From assembly GCA_900540735.1 (NCBI GenBank), contig UQHB01000046.1:1-21808 (forward strand): a stretch of DNA of 21,808 bases, written 5' to 3'. Position 1 is the first letter of the stretch; each line of letters starts with the position of its first letter. Source of the stretch: an uncultured Megasphaera sp. GTDB taxonomy: Bacteria > Bacillota > Negativicutes > Veillonellales > Megasphaeraceae. Both the position numbers and the translations under genes were made by a program. The notes beneath the pieces are model-generated. The model saw only the letters and a list, made by a program, of their open reading frames with translations. It was not told the DNA's origin and did no database searches. Positions 6,392 through 14,383 of the stretch are shown in pieces.

Positions 6392-7219
6392 ATGAATACG
6401 TTATTTTTATATGATGATGATCGGACTACTAAAAACATTGCTAAAATCATGGCCAGTGTCGTCAGTATGAGCCGTTATGCTGCCTATACGGATACGTCTG
6501 TTGCCATCGAAAAATACAACCGCGTCGTCTTAGTCGTCGGGCCAAAACATACCTTATGTGCACATTTGAAACAATTCAGCCAGGGGCTTGCGAAAAAATG
6601 GGTAGGACTTATTGTCACGGATTTTCAAAATACGCGCTATGAAGTGCGCGTCCAAGATGTAGAAATACAGCTCCAGCGCAAACTCGATTTTGAAACTTTC
6701 GTTTCCCAAGAACAGTACGTCGACGATGCCATTGAAGGGGCTGAAAAGCTCTGCGCCGCTACTACACCGGAAAACGCCCAAGACCCGGATGTCTTAAAAG
6801 TGATGGAAGATTTCTTGGATAAACACAATACAGGCGTTCTCGCTACAGGTTGGGGCCGTCACGTCCGGGCTACGCCTATTGAATACGTCTATGAACATGG
6901 ACACCTCTATATCTTTAGCGAAGGCGGCGGCAAATTTGCCCATTTATACCGCAACGACCAAGTCAGTTTTGCCATTTTTGAACCGTTCAAAGATTTCCAG
7001 CATCTCGCTGGCTTGCAGCTCTACGGCAAAGCACGCATTATTGAACCGGAAGAAGACGAATACGCAACGATTGCCAAGACGCGGCGCATTCCTGTCGAAA
7101 AATTACGGGCCATGCCGGTTATGCTCCACATCATCGACATTACCTTGACCAATGCGGTCTTCTTGTGGGCAGGCTTTACGAAACAAGGCAAAGGACCGCG
7201 GCAGGTCTACGAATTTTAA
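6392..7219 (+). CDS. HugZ/HutZ-like PNPOx-fold haem utilisation protein with N-terminal pseudo-flavodoxin domain
   Basis: A 275-aa protein of two parts. Residues from about 130 to the end match the pyridoxamine-phosphate-oxidase-like split barrel of haem utilisation proteins (LDKHNTGVLATGWGRHVRATP, then HGHLYIFSEGGGKFAHLYRN). Residues 1-120 resemble a flavodoxin: MNTLFLYDDDRTTKNIAKIMASVV parallels the start of the upstream flavodoxin, but the phosphate-loop TRTGNT has become DDRTTK, so FMN binding there is doubtful. HugZ/HutZ relatives bind or degrade haem. Position next to hutW recalls the Vibrio hutWXZ arrangement. It has its own promoter and AAAGGAG ribosome site. Handling of haem or of the HutW product is inferred; whether it binds haem or flavin cannot be read from sequence. 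Confidence 0.75.
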   Translation: MNTLFLYDDDRTTKNIAKIMASVVSMSRYAAYTDTSVAIEKYNRVVLVVGPKHTLCAHLKQFSQGLAKKWVGLIVTDFQNTRYEVRVQDVEIQLQRKLDFETFVSQEQYVDDAIEGAEKLCAATTPENAQDPDVLKVMEDFLDKHNTGVLATGWGRHVRATPIEYVYEHGHLYIFSEGGGKFAHLYRNDQVSFAIFEPFKDFQHLAGLQLYGKARIIEPEEDEYATIAKTRRIPVEKLRAMPVMLHIIDITLTNAVFLWAGFTKQGKGPRQVYEF

Positions 7220-7237
7220 TGCATAGGAGAGAAGGAC

Positions 7238-8206
7238 ATGTTAGAGCAATACGCAACATACGAAGCGCAAGGGGACGCGCCCTTTTCCTTAGAAATAGAA
7301 AATAAAACAGGCCGGGCGAAATTGACGCGCTTTGCCATTTTCCCAGGTATCCAAGTCGGCTATATTGATGCGCACATTAATTCATTTTCCTGTTATGGAC
7401 GGCCTATTCCCGGTGCCTTTGCTATCAATCACTGCGAAGAAGGGCGCGTTGAATGTGCCTTCTCCAATGGCTCCTATCTCTACATGGGGCCTGGCGATAT
7501 GTCTGTAGGCTGGCGGCGCAGCGTCGACTACTGTCACACCGTCACCTTTCCATCCAGCCATTATCACGGTCTTTCCATCGTCTTTGATACGGCAACATGC
7601 CAACCCTTCGTAGACGAGCTCTTAGGGACGAATAAGGTCGATTTACCAAATCTTTGCAACCGCTTTTGCCGGGACAGCGACTTTGGCATGATTGTCCAAG
7701 CAGATGACGATTTACAAACCATGTTCCATGAATTATACAGCGTGCCTGATGCCTTGAAGTGTCAGCACATTCGCCTGAAATTCAGTGAATTGCTGCTCTA
7801 TTTAAATACGCTCTACATTCATTCGCAAAAGCAAGAAGAAGGGAAGGTCACGCTCCGCCAAGTGGCCATTGTCAAAGCCATTCACGATGCCTTGATTAGT
7901 GATTTGCGCCAGCACCCGACCATTGTCGAGCTCGCCGAGACGTACGGCATTGGCCAGACGAGCCTGAAGAAAGCTTTCCGTTCCGTCTATGGCAATAGCA
8001 TTTTGCAGTACATCAAGGCCTATCGCATGGAAAAAGCGAAAAAGCTGCTCGTCCGCGGCGATATGCCTGTGGGTCTCGTATCCCTTCTCGTAGGCTACAA
8101 AAATCCAAGTAAATTTACAGATAGCTTCTATCGCATTGTCGGCTGTTTGCCGCGCAACTATCGGGACTACGTGCTCGAAGAAGAAGCCAATCGATTCAAT
8201 TCATAA
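7238..8206 (+). CDS. AraC-family transcriptional regulator
   Basis: A 322-aa AraC/XylS regulator. The C-terminal 95 residues hold the two helix-turn-helix motifs: HPTIVELAETYGIGQTSLKK is the first, and the family's second motif ends in KFTDSFYRIVGCLPRNYRDY. The N-terminal part (about residues 1-215) is a divergent sensor region of the type seen in PchR/YbtA-like iron regulators. AGGAG lies before the start, 18 nt after the HugZ-like gene. It is the natural candidate to control the haem genes on either side, perhaps through the GAATRG motif shared by the promoters at 1819 and 9227. The ligand is unknown; haem or a haem product is a guess. Confidence 0.88.
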   Translation: MLEQYATYEAQGDAPFSLEIENKTGRAKLTRFAIFPGIQVGYIDAHINSFSCYGRPIPGAFAINHCEEGRVECAFSNGSYLYMGPGDMSVGWRRSVDYCHTVTFPSSHYHGLSIVFDTATCQPFVDELLGTNKVDLPNLCNRFCRDSDFGMIVQADDDLQTMFHELYSVPDALKCQHIRLKFSELLLYLNTLYIHSQKQEEGKVTLRQVAIVKAIHDALISDLRQHPTIVELAETYGIGQTSLKKAFRSVYGNSILQYIKAYRMEKAKKLLVRGDMPVGLVSLLVGYKNPSKFTDSFYRIVGCLPRNYRDYVLEEEANRFNS

Positions 8207-8209
8207 TAT

Positions 8210-8251
8210 AAAAAAGACGAACACCTACACGTCGAGGTGTTCGTCTTTTTT
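8210..8251. terminator. Bidirectional terminator between convergent genes
   Basis: AAAAAAGACGAACACCT (8210-8226), 8-nt loop, AGGTGTTCGTCTTTTTT (8235-8251): a perfect 17-bp stem with A-run and T-run, so it serves both strands. The minus-strand DUF454 gene ends inside it, so the hairpin also encodes that protein's last residues (KKDEHLDV). Confidence 0.93.
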
Positions 8252-8614
8252 GTACATCTTAATGACGAAGAGAAAACAATAAATATGGGCCAGCCAGACG
8301 ATGCCGATAATATAAGGCGCGTAAAATAAGTTGCGCATAAAATACAAAGCCAAACCCAGCATGACCGTGACCATAATGGTCAATTTCGAGCGCATCGGCA
8401 TGGCTCTGGTCTCGGAAAACTGCTGCAAATGTTTCTTATACAGTTCTGTACCGATGAACCAGCGGTGAAGCCGCGGCGACCCTTTGGCGAAACAAAAGAC
8501 CGTAGCTATGTAAAAGGGAACCGTCGGCAAGATAGGGAGGAAAATCCCTAGTGTCCCTAAGGCTAAGGTTAAGAGCCCTAAGGCAATCCATAGATACCGG
8601 ATATAGCCCTTCAT
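8225..8614 (-). CDS. DUF454/YbaN-family inner-membrane protein
   Basis: A 129-aa hydrophobic protein of the DUF454 (YbaN) family, recognised from the N-terminal segment LGTLGIFLPILPTVPFYIAT and the following FCFAKGSPRLHRWF. Three membrane stretches are seen (about residues 5-40, 76-93 and 98-118). ATG at 8614 overlaps the stop of the preceding gene (TAATG) and is chosen over a TTG at 8623, which has no better ribosome site. The molecular function is unknown. Members occur near haem and iron genes in several bacteria, which fits here. Confidence 0.8.
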   Translation of the reverse strand: MKGYIRYLWIALGLLTLALGTLGIFLPILPTVPFYIATVFCFAKGSPRLHRWFIGTELYKKHLQQFSETRAMPMRSKLTIMVTVMLGLALYFMRNLFYAPYIIGIVWLAHIYCFLFVIKMYKKDEHLDV

Positions 8615-9048
8615 TAGCCCCAAATAACTTTCATAATATCAGGATAAGAGCCTTTGAGCTGGTCCACGATGGTCCGATAAATATCATAGACTAAGTCGCC
8701 GTTGACCGATTTTTCATCAGAAATGATGAAGCATGTATCCATAATGACGTTGCCGTCGTTGTCGGTAAAGAATTTGAAGGCCTTGTACGTCAAGTTGTAT
8801 TCGTTGAGGAGCTGCTGGAGCTGGTCAATATCTTTGCTGTTCTGTGCATTGGGAGCGACGAAGACGCGAATCATACCGTAAATGGAATCATCTAAAATGA
8901 AAATCGTCGGGATCTGTGTGCCGTTAATATCGAGAGTCGAACGGAAGATAACAGCGTGCAATTCGTTGCCTTCCGGTTCTTCAATGGCAAAATCTTTAAT
9001 GTTGTTATCGTCTAAGAATTTTTTAAATACTTCTGCTTTTGCGTTCAT
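8614..9048 (-). CDS. YbjN-like small soluble protein
   Basis: A 144-aa acidic soluble protein that looks like the YbjN/putative sensory transduction regulator fold: an N-terminal helix, a strand pair (LHAVIFRSTLDINGTQIPTI), the FILDDSIYGMIRVFVAPNA core, and a C-terminal helical end (DIYRTIVDQLKGSYPDIM). No catalytic motif or membrane segment is seen. The start has AAAGGAGA 10 nt upstream. It is translationally coupled to the DUF454 gene downstream. The role is unknown and the family assignment is moderate. Confidence 0.6.
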   Translation of the reverse strand: MNAKAEVFKKFLDDNNIKDFAIEEPEGNELHAVIFRSTLDINGTQIPTIFILDDSIYGMIRVFVAPNAQNSKDIDQLQQLLNEYNLTYKAFKFFTDNDGNVIMDTCFIISDEKSVNGDLVYDIYRTIVDQLKGSYPDIMKVIWG

Positions 9049-9096
9049 AGTGATGTAATCTCCTTTTAGTAATAAGTAACTTTTTTCACTTTCTAT

Positions 9097-9105
9097 AGTA
9101 TACCA
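9097..9105 (-). promoter_or_regulatory. Extended -10 promoter for the YbjN-like/DUF454 pair
   Basis: On the minus strand TGG-TATACT gives an extended -10 (TGn plus a one-mismatch TATAAT), about 50 nt before the start. No good -35 is visible, which is usual for extended -10 promoters. Confidence 0.5.
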
Positions 9106-9198
9106 TAGATTGTCTATATTTTAAAAGAGAAATCAATTTCAGAAGCCATAAAAAAGAGCATTTTTCTAAATATTTGTGAAATTTGTCAAATATATAAT

Positions 9199-9246
9199 GA
9201 CTTTCACAGTTTTTGTCTGAATAGAGTAGACAATCACGTGAAAGTC
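9199..9246 (+). promoter_or_regulatory. Nested dyad over the promoter of the importer/receptor operon
   Basis: Outer arms GACTTTCAC (9199-9207) and GTGAAAGTC (9238-9246) are a perfect 9-bp inverted repeat. Inner arms TTGTCT (9213-9218) and AGACAA (9228-9233) form a second one that includes the -35 hexamer. This looks like an operator for a dimeric regulator. Confidence 0.6.
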
Positions 9247-9255
9247 TGATACTAT
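9227..9255 (+). promoter_or_regulatory. Promoter of the iron/haem importer operon
   Basis: TAGACA (9227-9232), 17-nt spacer, TACTAT (9250-9255); the -10 is weak (4/6), consistent with a need for activation. The same TAGACA -35 and the preceding GTCTGAATRGAGT word occur at the exbB operon promoter. Confidence 0.5.
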
Positions 9256-9259
9256 ATTA

Positions 9260-9278
9260 GAGAATGATTATCGTTACA
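9260..9278 (+). promoter_or_regulatory. Fur box
   Basis: GAGAATGATTATCGTTACA matches 14 of 19 positions of the classical Fur box GATAATGATAATCATTATC. It lies directly after the -10 element, overlapping the likely transcription start, an arrangement expected for iron repression. Confidence 0.75.
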
Positions 9279-9357
9279 TTATGGTGGATATGCGAAATTT
9301 ATATAGCTATCACGTACTATTATGAGACGATATAGAATGAAATAGGAGGGATTAGTA

Positions 9358-10323
9358 TTGCGAAAGGTTATTGTAGGCCTTGTCGTGGCTATTGTCGTGC
9401 TCCTCTTCGGTATCATCGGTTCGATGATGATGCGTACCGAGCCCGATAGACCGGACGTGGCCATGCAGACCGTAACAGACAGTACGGGAAAAGAAGTGCA
9501 AATTCCCTTGCATCCCCAGCGCGTTGTCTTCCTCAACGTATCGAACCTCGATATGTATGTCGCTGCTGGCGGTAAAGACGCTGTCGTCGGCCGTCCTACG
9601 TCGCACTCTATATCGCCAGAACTGACGGCATCTGTAGGAAATGTGCCGGACGTAGGCATTATTCATTCTCCCAGTCTCGAAAAGATTTTGTCTTTAAAAC
9701 CGGATTTAGTCATTGGCATTAACGTGCCTTTCCACAATCAGCTCCGGGATATGCTCGAACAAAATCATATTCCTTTGTACATCAATTCCTTAGATTCCTA
9801 CGAAGATACGTTACAGACCATGGAATTCTTTGGCAAATTGACCGGTCATGAAGATATTGCTGCAGCGAAAACGGCAGAAATCCAGAAGCAATGTGCCGAT
9901 GCCATTGCCATGACCCAAGGGAAGAAAGGGCCAACCTCGCTCATCCTCTTTAGCAACCCGGCGAGCAACTCTATGGCCTCTAGTTCGACCTTCTCCGGCG
10001 ACTTGCTCAAACGCTTAGGCGGTGTCAATATTGCGGACCAGGACATTACGCTCCAAGGGCAGTATATTCCGCTCAGCATGGAATACGTAGTCAAGCACAA
10101 TCCAGAAGCAATTTTCATCATCTCCATGGGGACGACGAAAGACGCAATGGAACGGTTTAGAGAACAAATGAAGACAGACGACACGTGGAGTCAGACAGAC
10201 GCTGTGAAAAACGGTCGAGTCTATGATTTACCAATGGATTTATTCACTGTCAATCCAGGAAGCCGTGTAGGTGAAGCCATGCTCTATATGGCCGACTGCT
10301 TATATGGACAGGGAGGTATGTAA
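9358..10323 (+). CDS. ABC importer substrate-binding protein, iron/haem/cobalamin type
   Basis: A 321-aa FepB/HmuT/BtuF-like periplasmic binding protein: LHPQRVVFLNVSNLDMYVAA is the family's first strand-loop, VGRPTSHS and ILSLKPDLVIGIN are the next conserved elements, and WSQTDAVKNGRVYDLP is typical of the C-terminal lobe. The start is TTG at 9358 with AGGAGGG 7 nt upstream. An N-terminal hydrophobic segment (about residues 4-25) lacks a lipobox Cys, so the protein is probably held by an uncleaved membrane anchor. It overlaps the permease start by one base (TAATG). Substrate cannot be read from sequence; haem or a ferric chelate is favoured by the Fur box and the TonB receptor in the same operon. 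Confidence 0.85.
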   Translation: MRKVIVGLVVAIVVLLFGIIGSMMMRTEPDRPDVAMQTVTDSTGKEVQIPLHPQRVVFLNVSNLDMYVAAGGKDAVVGRPTSHSISPELTASVGNVPDVGIIHSPSLEKILSLKPDLVIGINVPFHNQLRDMLEQNHIPLYINSLDSYEDTLQTMEFFGKLTGHEDIAAAKTAEIQKQCADAIAMTQGKKGPTSLILFSNPASNSMASSSTFSGDLLKRLGGVNIADQDITLQGQYIPLSMEYVVKHNPEAIFIISMGTTKDAMERFREQMKTDDTWSQTDAVKNGRVYDLPMDLFTVNPGSRVGEAMLYMADCLYGQGGM

Positions 10324-11333
10324 TGGAACAAGAACTTCAAAAAGATAACCGCTGTTCCGTGCGCTTATTAGCTATCGTCGGGGGCCTCGTCTTACTCATT
10401 TTATCCCTCGTCTTAGCCATCGTCACCGGGGCTGTGCATATTTCTGTGTCTGACGTGTATCAGGCCATCGTGGCACCGGGCTCGACAGACAATTACCGTA
10501 TTATTTATTCGCTCCGTATTCCGCGGGCTCTGTGCGCAGCCTTTGCTGGTGCGAACTTAGCCTTGTCGGGCTGCATTCTCCAAGGGATTTTGCGTAACCC
10601 CTTGGCAGACCCGGGCATTATTGGCATTTCTGCTGGTGCCGGCTTATTCGCTATGTTCCTCATGCTCGTCGCACCGGCTATGACTGCTTTTGTACCGCTG
10701 GCGGCCTTCATTGGCGCGCTCTTTGCAGCAGCTGTCGTCTTTTTCCTGGCGTATGAACGGGGTGTCAATCCGCTTCGCTTAGTCCTCGCTGGTGTTGCAG
10801 TCGCTGCGTTCTTCGGTGGCGGCATGACGGCTCTGTCGGTTTTCTTCTCCGACAAAATCCAAGGTACTGTCTCGTGGATGGCTGGCGGCTTTGCCGGTGC
10901 TAACTGGACGCACGTACGCATGATTTTCCCGTACAGCATCGTCGGTATTGTAGGCACGCTCTGCTACTACCGCAAACTCAACGCCCTCCAGCTCGGCGAT
11001 GACGTAGCCAAGACTCTCGGCGTACGGACAGAACTTACACGCGGTGTTCTCGTCGCCTTAGCTGCAGTCCTTGCTGCTTCTGCAGTCAGCGTCGCTGGCT
11101 TACTTGGCTTCGTAGGCCTCATCATTCCGCACGTTATGCGCCTCATCGTTGGCTCTGACTTTGAAGCCCTCTTACCGTGCTCGGCACTCTTTGGAGCCGT
11201 CCTCGTCGTCGTAGCTGACGTAGCCGCACGGACGCTCTTAAGTCCCTTTGAAATCCCTGTTGGGATTTTCATGTCCTTCATTGGCGCGCCCTTTTTCTTA
11301 TACTTGCTGAAACGGAGGATGCGTCATTCATGA
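10323..11333 (+). CDS. FecCD-family permease of the iron/haem importer
   Basis: A 336-aa inner-membrane permease of the BtuC/FecCD/HmuU family with about nine or ten membrane helices. Diagnostic stretches are LRIPRALCAAFAGANLALSG followed by GILRNPLADPGIIGISAGAG, and GLLGFVGLIIPHVMRLIVG near the C-terminal coupling region. ATG overlaps the binding-protein stop; its own stop overlaps the ATPase start (ATGA), so the three genes are tightly coupled. Length is normal for the family. Confidence 0.92.
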   Translation: MEQELQKDNRCSVRLLAIVGGLVLLILSLVLAIVTGAVHISVSDVYQAIVAPGSTDNYRIIYSLRIPRALCAAFAGANLALSGCILQGILRNPLADPGIIGISAGAGLFAMFLMLVAPAMTAFVPLAAFIGALFAAAVVFFLAYERGVNPLRLVLAGVAVAAFFGGGMTALSVFFSDKIQGTVSWMAGGFAGANWTHVRMIFPYSIVGIVGTLCYYRKLNALQLGDDVAKTLGVRTELTRGVLVALAAVLAASAVSVAGLLGFVGLIIPHVMRLIVGSDFEALLPCSALFGAVLVVVADVAARTLLSPFEIPVGIFMSFIGAPFFLYLLKRRMRHS

Positions 11334-12121
11334 GTACTATTTCAACGAAAGACCTTAGATTACAATATGGGCCGCGCGTCATTGCCGACAACTTGAACGT
11401 GACCTTTGATAAACCGGAAATCGTCTCCATCATTGGGCCGAACGGCTCCGGTAAATCGACGCTCTTAAAATCCCTGTGCCGTCTCCTCGTACCGACAGGC
11501 GGTGCTGTCTATCTCGATGGGGAAGACCTAAAAAATATTGACCGCGGCAAACTGGCCCGGACGGTGTCCGTCTTGCCTCAGTCGACCAATGCTCCGGGCG
11601 ATATGACCGTCCGTGACCTCGTCACCTTTGGCCGTATGCCGTTCCAAGGGATGTTTGCTAAATTAAAAGACAGCGATATGGAAGCTGTAGACCAAGCCCT
11701 GAAATACACAGATCTTGAGAAACTGCAAAATAATCGTCTCTCGGCACTGTCCGGTGGGGAAAGACAACGTGCTTGGCTCGCTATGGCTCTGGCTAAGCAA
11801 CCAAAGATTTTGCTCCTCGATGAACCGACAACGTATCTCGATATTCATCATCAGCTCAACCTCATGGACTTGGTTGAACACCTGTATAAAACGACACACA
11901 TTATCGTCATTATGGTCATGCATGACCTCAATCATGCTGCTCGTTACAGCCATCGCCTCATTGCCGTGAAGAACGGTAAAATCGTCGCTGATGGCCCGGT
12001 CAAAGAAGTCTTTACAAAAGACATCCTCGAACCGCTCTATAATATTCGCGCTGTCGTTACGGAAGTCGAAGAAGAAGGCAAGAAAAATCTCGTCTGCTTC
12101 CCGTACGCTGCCACGAAATAA
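11330..12121 (+). CDS. ATPase subunit of the iron/haem importer
   Basis: A 263-aa FepC/HmuV-type ATPase. Walker A is GPNGSGKST (about residues 36-44), the Q-loop lies in VLPQSTNAPG, the signature is LSGGERQR, Walker B is ILLLDEPT with D-loop TYLDIHH, and the switch His is in VMHDLNHAARY. It powers the upstream FecCD permease. The start overlaps the permease stop. The receptor gene follows after 66 nt that hold a small hairpin and no terminator, so read-through is likely. Confidence 0.93.
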   Translation: MSTISTKDLRLQYGPRVIADNLNVTFDKPEIVSIIGPNGSGKSTLLKSLCRLLVPTGGAVYLDGEDLKNIDRGKLARTVSVLPQSTNAPGDMTVRDLVTFGRMPFQGMFAKLKDSDMEAVDQALKYTDLEKLQNNRLSALSGGERQRAWLAMALAKQPKILLLDEPTTYLDIHHQLNLMDLVEHLYKTTHIIVIMVMHDLNHAARYSHRLIAVKNGKIVADGPVKEVFTKDILEPLYNIRAVVTEVEEEGKKNLVCFPYAATK

Positions 12122-12131
12122 TCCCGCTCAT

Positions 12132-12153
12132 CAGAAAACAGTTGTGTTTCCTG
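12132..12153 (+). other. Small hairpin between the ABC ATPase and receptor genes
   Basis: CAGAAAACA, loop GTTG, TGTTTCCTG: a 9-bp stem with one mismatch and no T-run. It could mark an mRNA processing or stability boundary that raises receptor expression above that of the importer. Confidence 0.35.
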
Positions 12154-12187
12154 TATATATTACAAAGACAAAAGGAGTCTTGTACAC

Positions 12188-14356
12188 ATGAAGAATTCCA
12201 AAATTTCTAAAATGAGTGCCTTGTCACTCGCTGTTTTGTCGGCTTTGTCCATGTCTGTCTATGCAGCAGATGTCTCCCAGGGGGGGGACACGCAGGTGAA
12301 GACGAAAGATGTCGTCGTCACGGCTACGAAAACAGAAGCAGAAGTCAAAGCTGTACCGCAGGCTGTTGAAGTTATTGATTCCGAAGATATTCAGCGCATG
12401 GGTGCTAATGATGTTTTGACGGCTTTATCCTTAGCAAATAACTTGAACTTATCTAAAGCTGGCATGACTGGTAATGCTGTATCACTCCGTGGTATGAGTA
12501 CTAACCATACATTGATCTTAATCGACGGCAGACGGCAAGCGGCAGAAGATACGGATGTCACGACTAACGTATATGCGTTGGAACGTATGAATGTTAGCGA
12601 TATCGACCGCATCGAAATCGTTCGTGGCCCTTCCAGTGCGCTCTATGGTTCTGATGCTATGGGCGGTGTTATCAACATCATTACAAAAACACCGGAAAAA
12701 GCAGGCGGTACGATTGGTGCTGTAACTGGTACGGAAAATACAGGTGCATACTTTAACTTTAACTTTGGTAAGCATGGTCGCTGGACAACATCCGTTGATG
12801 GTCGTATCGATAAGCAAAGAGCTATTAATCGTTACACCTATACTGGTAAGGCTAACTCTATAACTGATGGATATAATCGTTATATGTATGGAATAAAAAA
12901 TAATTTCCACTTTAATGCTATTTATGATTTCGAAAATAAAAATCAAAATAAGTTGCGTTTTGATATTGACTACATGAAAGAAAATTTGCGGTCTGATTTT
13001 GCTAATACACTTTCGCGAATATATACGGGGAATGGTTATTTAAGGAGCATGGGGCCTAGTATGCCCAAAGCTCCGCGAGAATGGATTTTGACTAATAACA
13101 ACAAACGTGAATGGTATCATAATGAACAAAAAGGCTTCAGTGTAGAATATACTGGTAAAACTCAAAAAAATGAATATCAATTCCGTTCATATTATAATCA
13201 ATTAGAAAAATATTCTTATTTGGTTAATGATAGAGTGTTGCCGGCTGATAAGGTTACTGTAATTATACCACCGGCAATGAGACCAATGGAATTTAACTAT
13301 GCTAATATGTATCCGGCGACAGATTATGATTATGCAAAATATAATACATGGGTAACAGAAGCTCGTAATACTATGTATATTGGTGATAACCATAACTTGA
13401 CCTTCGGTGGCGAATATCGTCGGTTAGAATATGAAGGTACTCGTTTAGGTGAACCGACAGAAAGTACAACTCAGAAAAATGTTGCTTCTAAAAATGTCAA
13501 CTCTTATGCTGGCTATGTAGAAGATATGTGGCAAGTCAATGATAAATTGCTCTTGATTCCATCTGTTCGTTTAGAACACAATAGCCAGTTTGGTTCGGAA
13601 GCAACTCCGAAAATTGGTGCAACTTATAACATTAATAATAATGTTCGTTTCAAAGCAAACTATGGTAAAGGCTATAAAGCACCGTCTATCAGCGAATTAT
13701 ATATGAAGATGCATCGTGCTATGGGTGTTGCTACAGTTGATGTATACGGAAACCCCGATTTGCAGCCTGAAGAAACTAAGAGTTTTGATTTCGGTATCGA
13801 ATTTGATAAAGGCAAAAATTTTGGTAAATTAACATATTTTAACAATGATGTTACTAATTTGATTACGACGGAAGAACTTCCAACTGCTGACGACACAATT
13901 AGTTCCAACAGATATATCAATATTGGTAAAGCACAAATCAATGGTATTGAAGCTGAATTTGGACATCGGTTCAATGACCGCTTAACCTTTAAAGTTAATC
14001 ATAACTGGTTAGATGCAACAAATGAATCTTCTAATTTTACTGCTGATGAAATTAAAGCAGGTCGTCATAAAGGTGAACGCTTAAATAACCGTGCTAAAAA
14101 CACGACCACTTTCCAGCTCATTTATGATGACCACAAACCGACTGGTATTAGCGCAGTCCTTTGGGATGAATTTGCTAGCGATTACCAGTACAATTATGAA
14201 AACTACACGTACAACACAGTAAACTTCTCTATTAACAAAAAATGGAGCCCTGAATTCTCGACATATGCTGGTATCGACAATATCTTCGATAAAGTAGTCG
14301 ACGACCTTTACATTGACGGCAGATTATGGCGTGTAGGCGCAGAATGGAAATTCTAA
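12188..14356 (+). CDS. TonB-dependent outer-membrane receptor, probable haem/iron receptor
   Basis: A 722-aa TonB-dependent receptor. A signal peptide (residues 1-27, ending SVYAA) is followed by a TonB-box-like segment (KDVVVTATKTE), the plug domain (LRGMSTNHTLILIDGRR, then IEIVRGPSSALYGSDAMGGV) and a beta barrel ending in the required aromatic residue (WRVGAEWKF). AAAGGAG precedes the start. Eight consecutive G (12280-12287) at codons 31-33 lie between signal peptide and TonB box. The barrel between about 12800 and 14050 is much more AT-rich than its neighbours, with A/T-ending codons, suggesting exchange or diversification of surface loops. Co-transcription with a Fur-controlled importer and the ChaN-like gene points to haem or a ferric chelate as substrate. 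Confidence 0.92.
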   Translation: MKNSKISKMSALSLAVLSALSMSVYAADVSQGGDTQVKTKDVVVTATKTEAEVKAVPQAVEVIDSEDIQRMGANDVLTALSLANNLNLSKAGMTGNAVSLRGMSTNHTLILIDGRRQAAEDTDVTTNVYALERMNVSDIDRIEIVRGPSSALYGSDAMGGVINIITKTPEKAGGTIGAVTGTENTGAYFNFNFGKHGRWTTSVDGRIDKQRAINRYTYTGKANSITDGYNRYMYGIKNNFHFNAIYDFENKNQNKLRFDIDYMKENLRSDFANTLSRIYTGNGYLRSMGPSMPKAPREWILTNNNKREWYHNEQKGFSVEYTGKTQKNEYQFRSYYNQLEKYSYLVNDRVLPADKVTVIIPPAMRPMEFNYANMYPATDYDYAKYNTWVTEARNTMYIGDNHNLTFGGEYRRLEYEGTRLGEPTESTTQKNVASKNVNSYAGYVEDMWQVNDKLLLIPSVRLEHNSQFGSEATPKIGATYNINNNVRFKANYGKGYKAPSISELYMKMHRAMGVATVDVYGNPDLQPEETKSFDFGIEFDKGKNFGKLTYFNNDVTNLITTEELPTADDTISSNRYINIGKAQINGIEAEFGHRFNDRLTFKVNHNWLDATNESSNFTADEIKAGRHKGERLNNRAKNTTTFQLIYDDHKPTGISAVLWDEFASDYQYNYENYTYNTVNFSINKKWSPEFSTYAGIDNIFDKVVDDLYIDGRLWRVGAEWKF
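12280..12287 (+). repeat. G8 homopolymer tract at the receptor N-terminus
   Basis: Eight G in frame as CAG-GGG-GGG-GAC. Loss of one G gives a stop (TGA at 12297-12299) four codons after the tract; gain of one also leads to an early stop. Tracts of this kind act as phase-variation switches in other bacteria. Confidence 0.8.
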
Positions 14357-14383
14357 GCTTTTAATTTAAAAGGAGTATAACAC

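Noticed and set aside
10505..10957. 150-codon minus-strand open frame opposite the FecCD permease
   Set aside because: Basic low-complexity translation, antisense to a highly conserved permease, no ribosome site.
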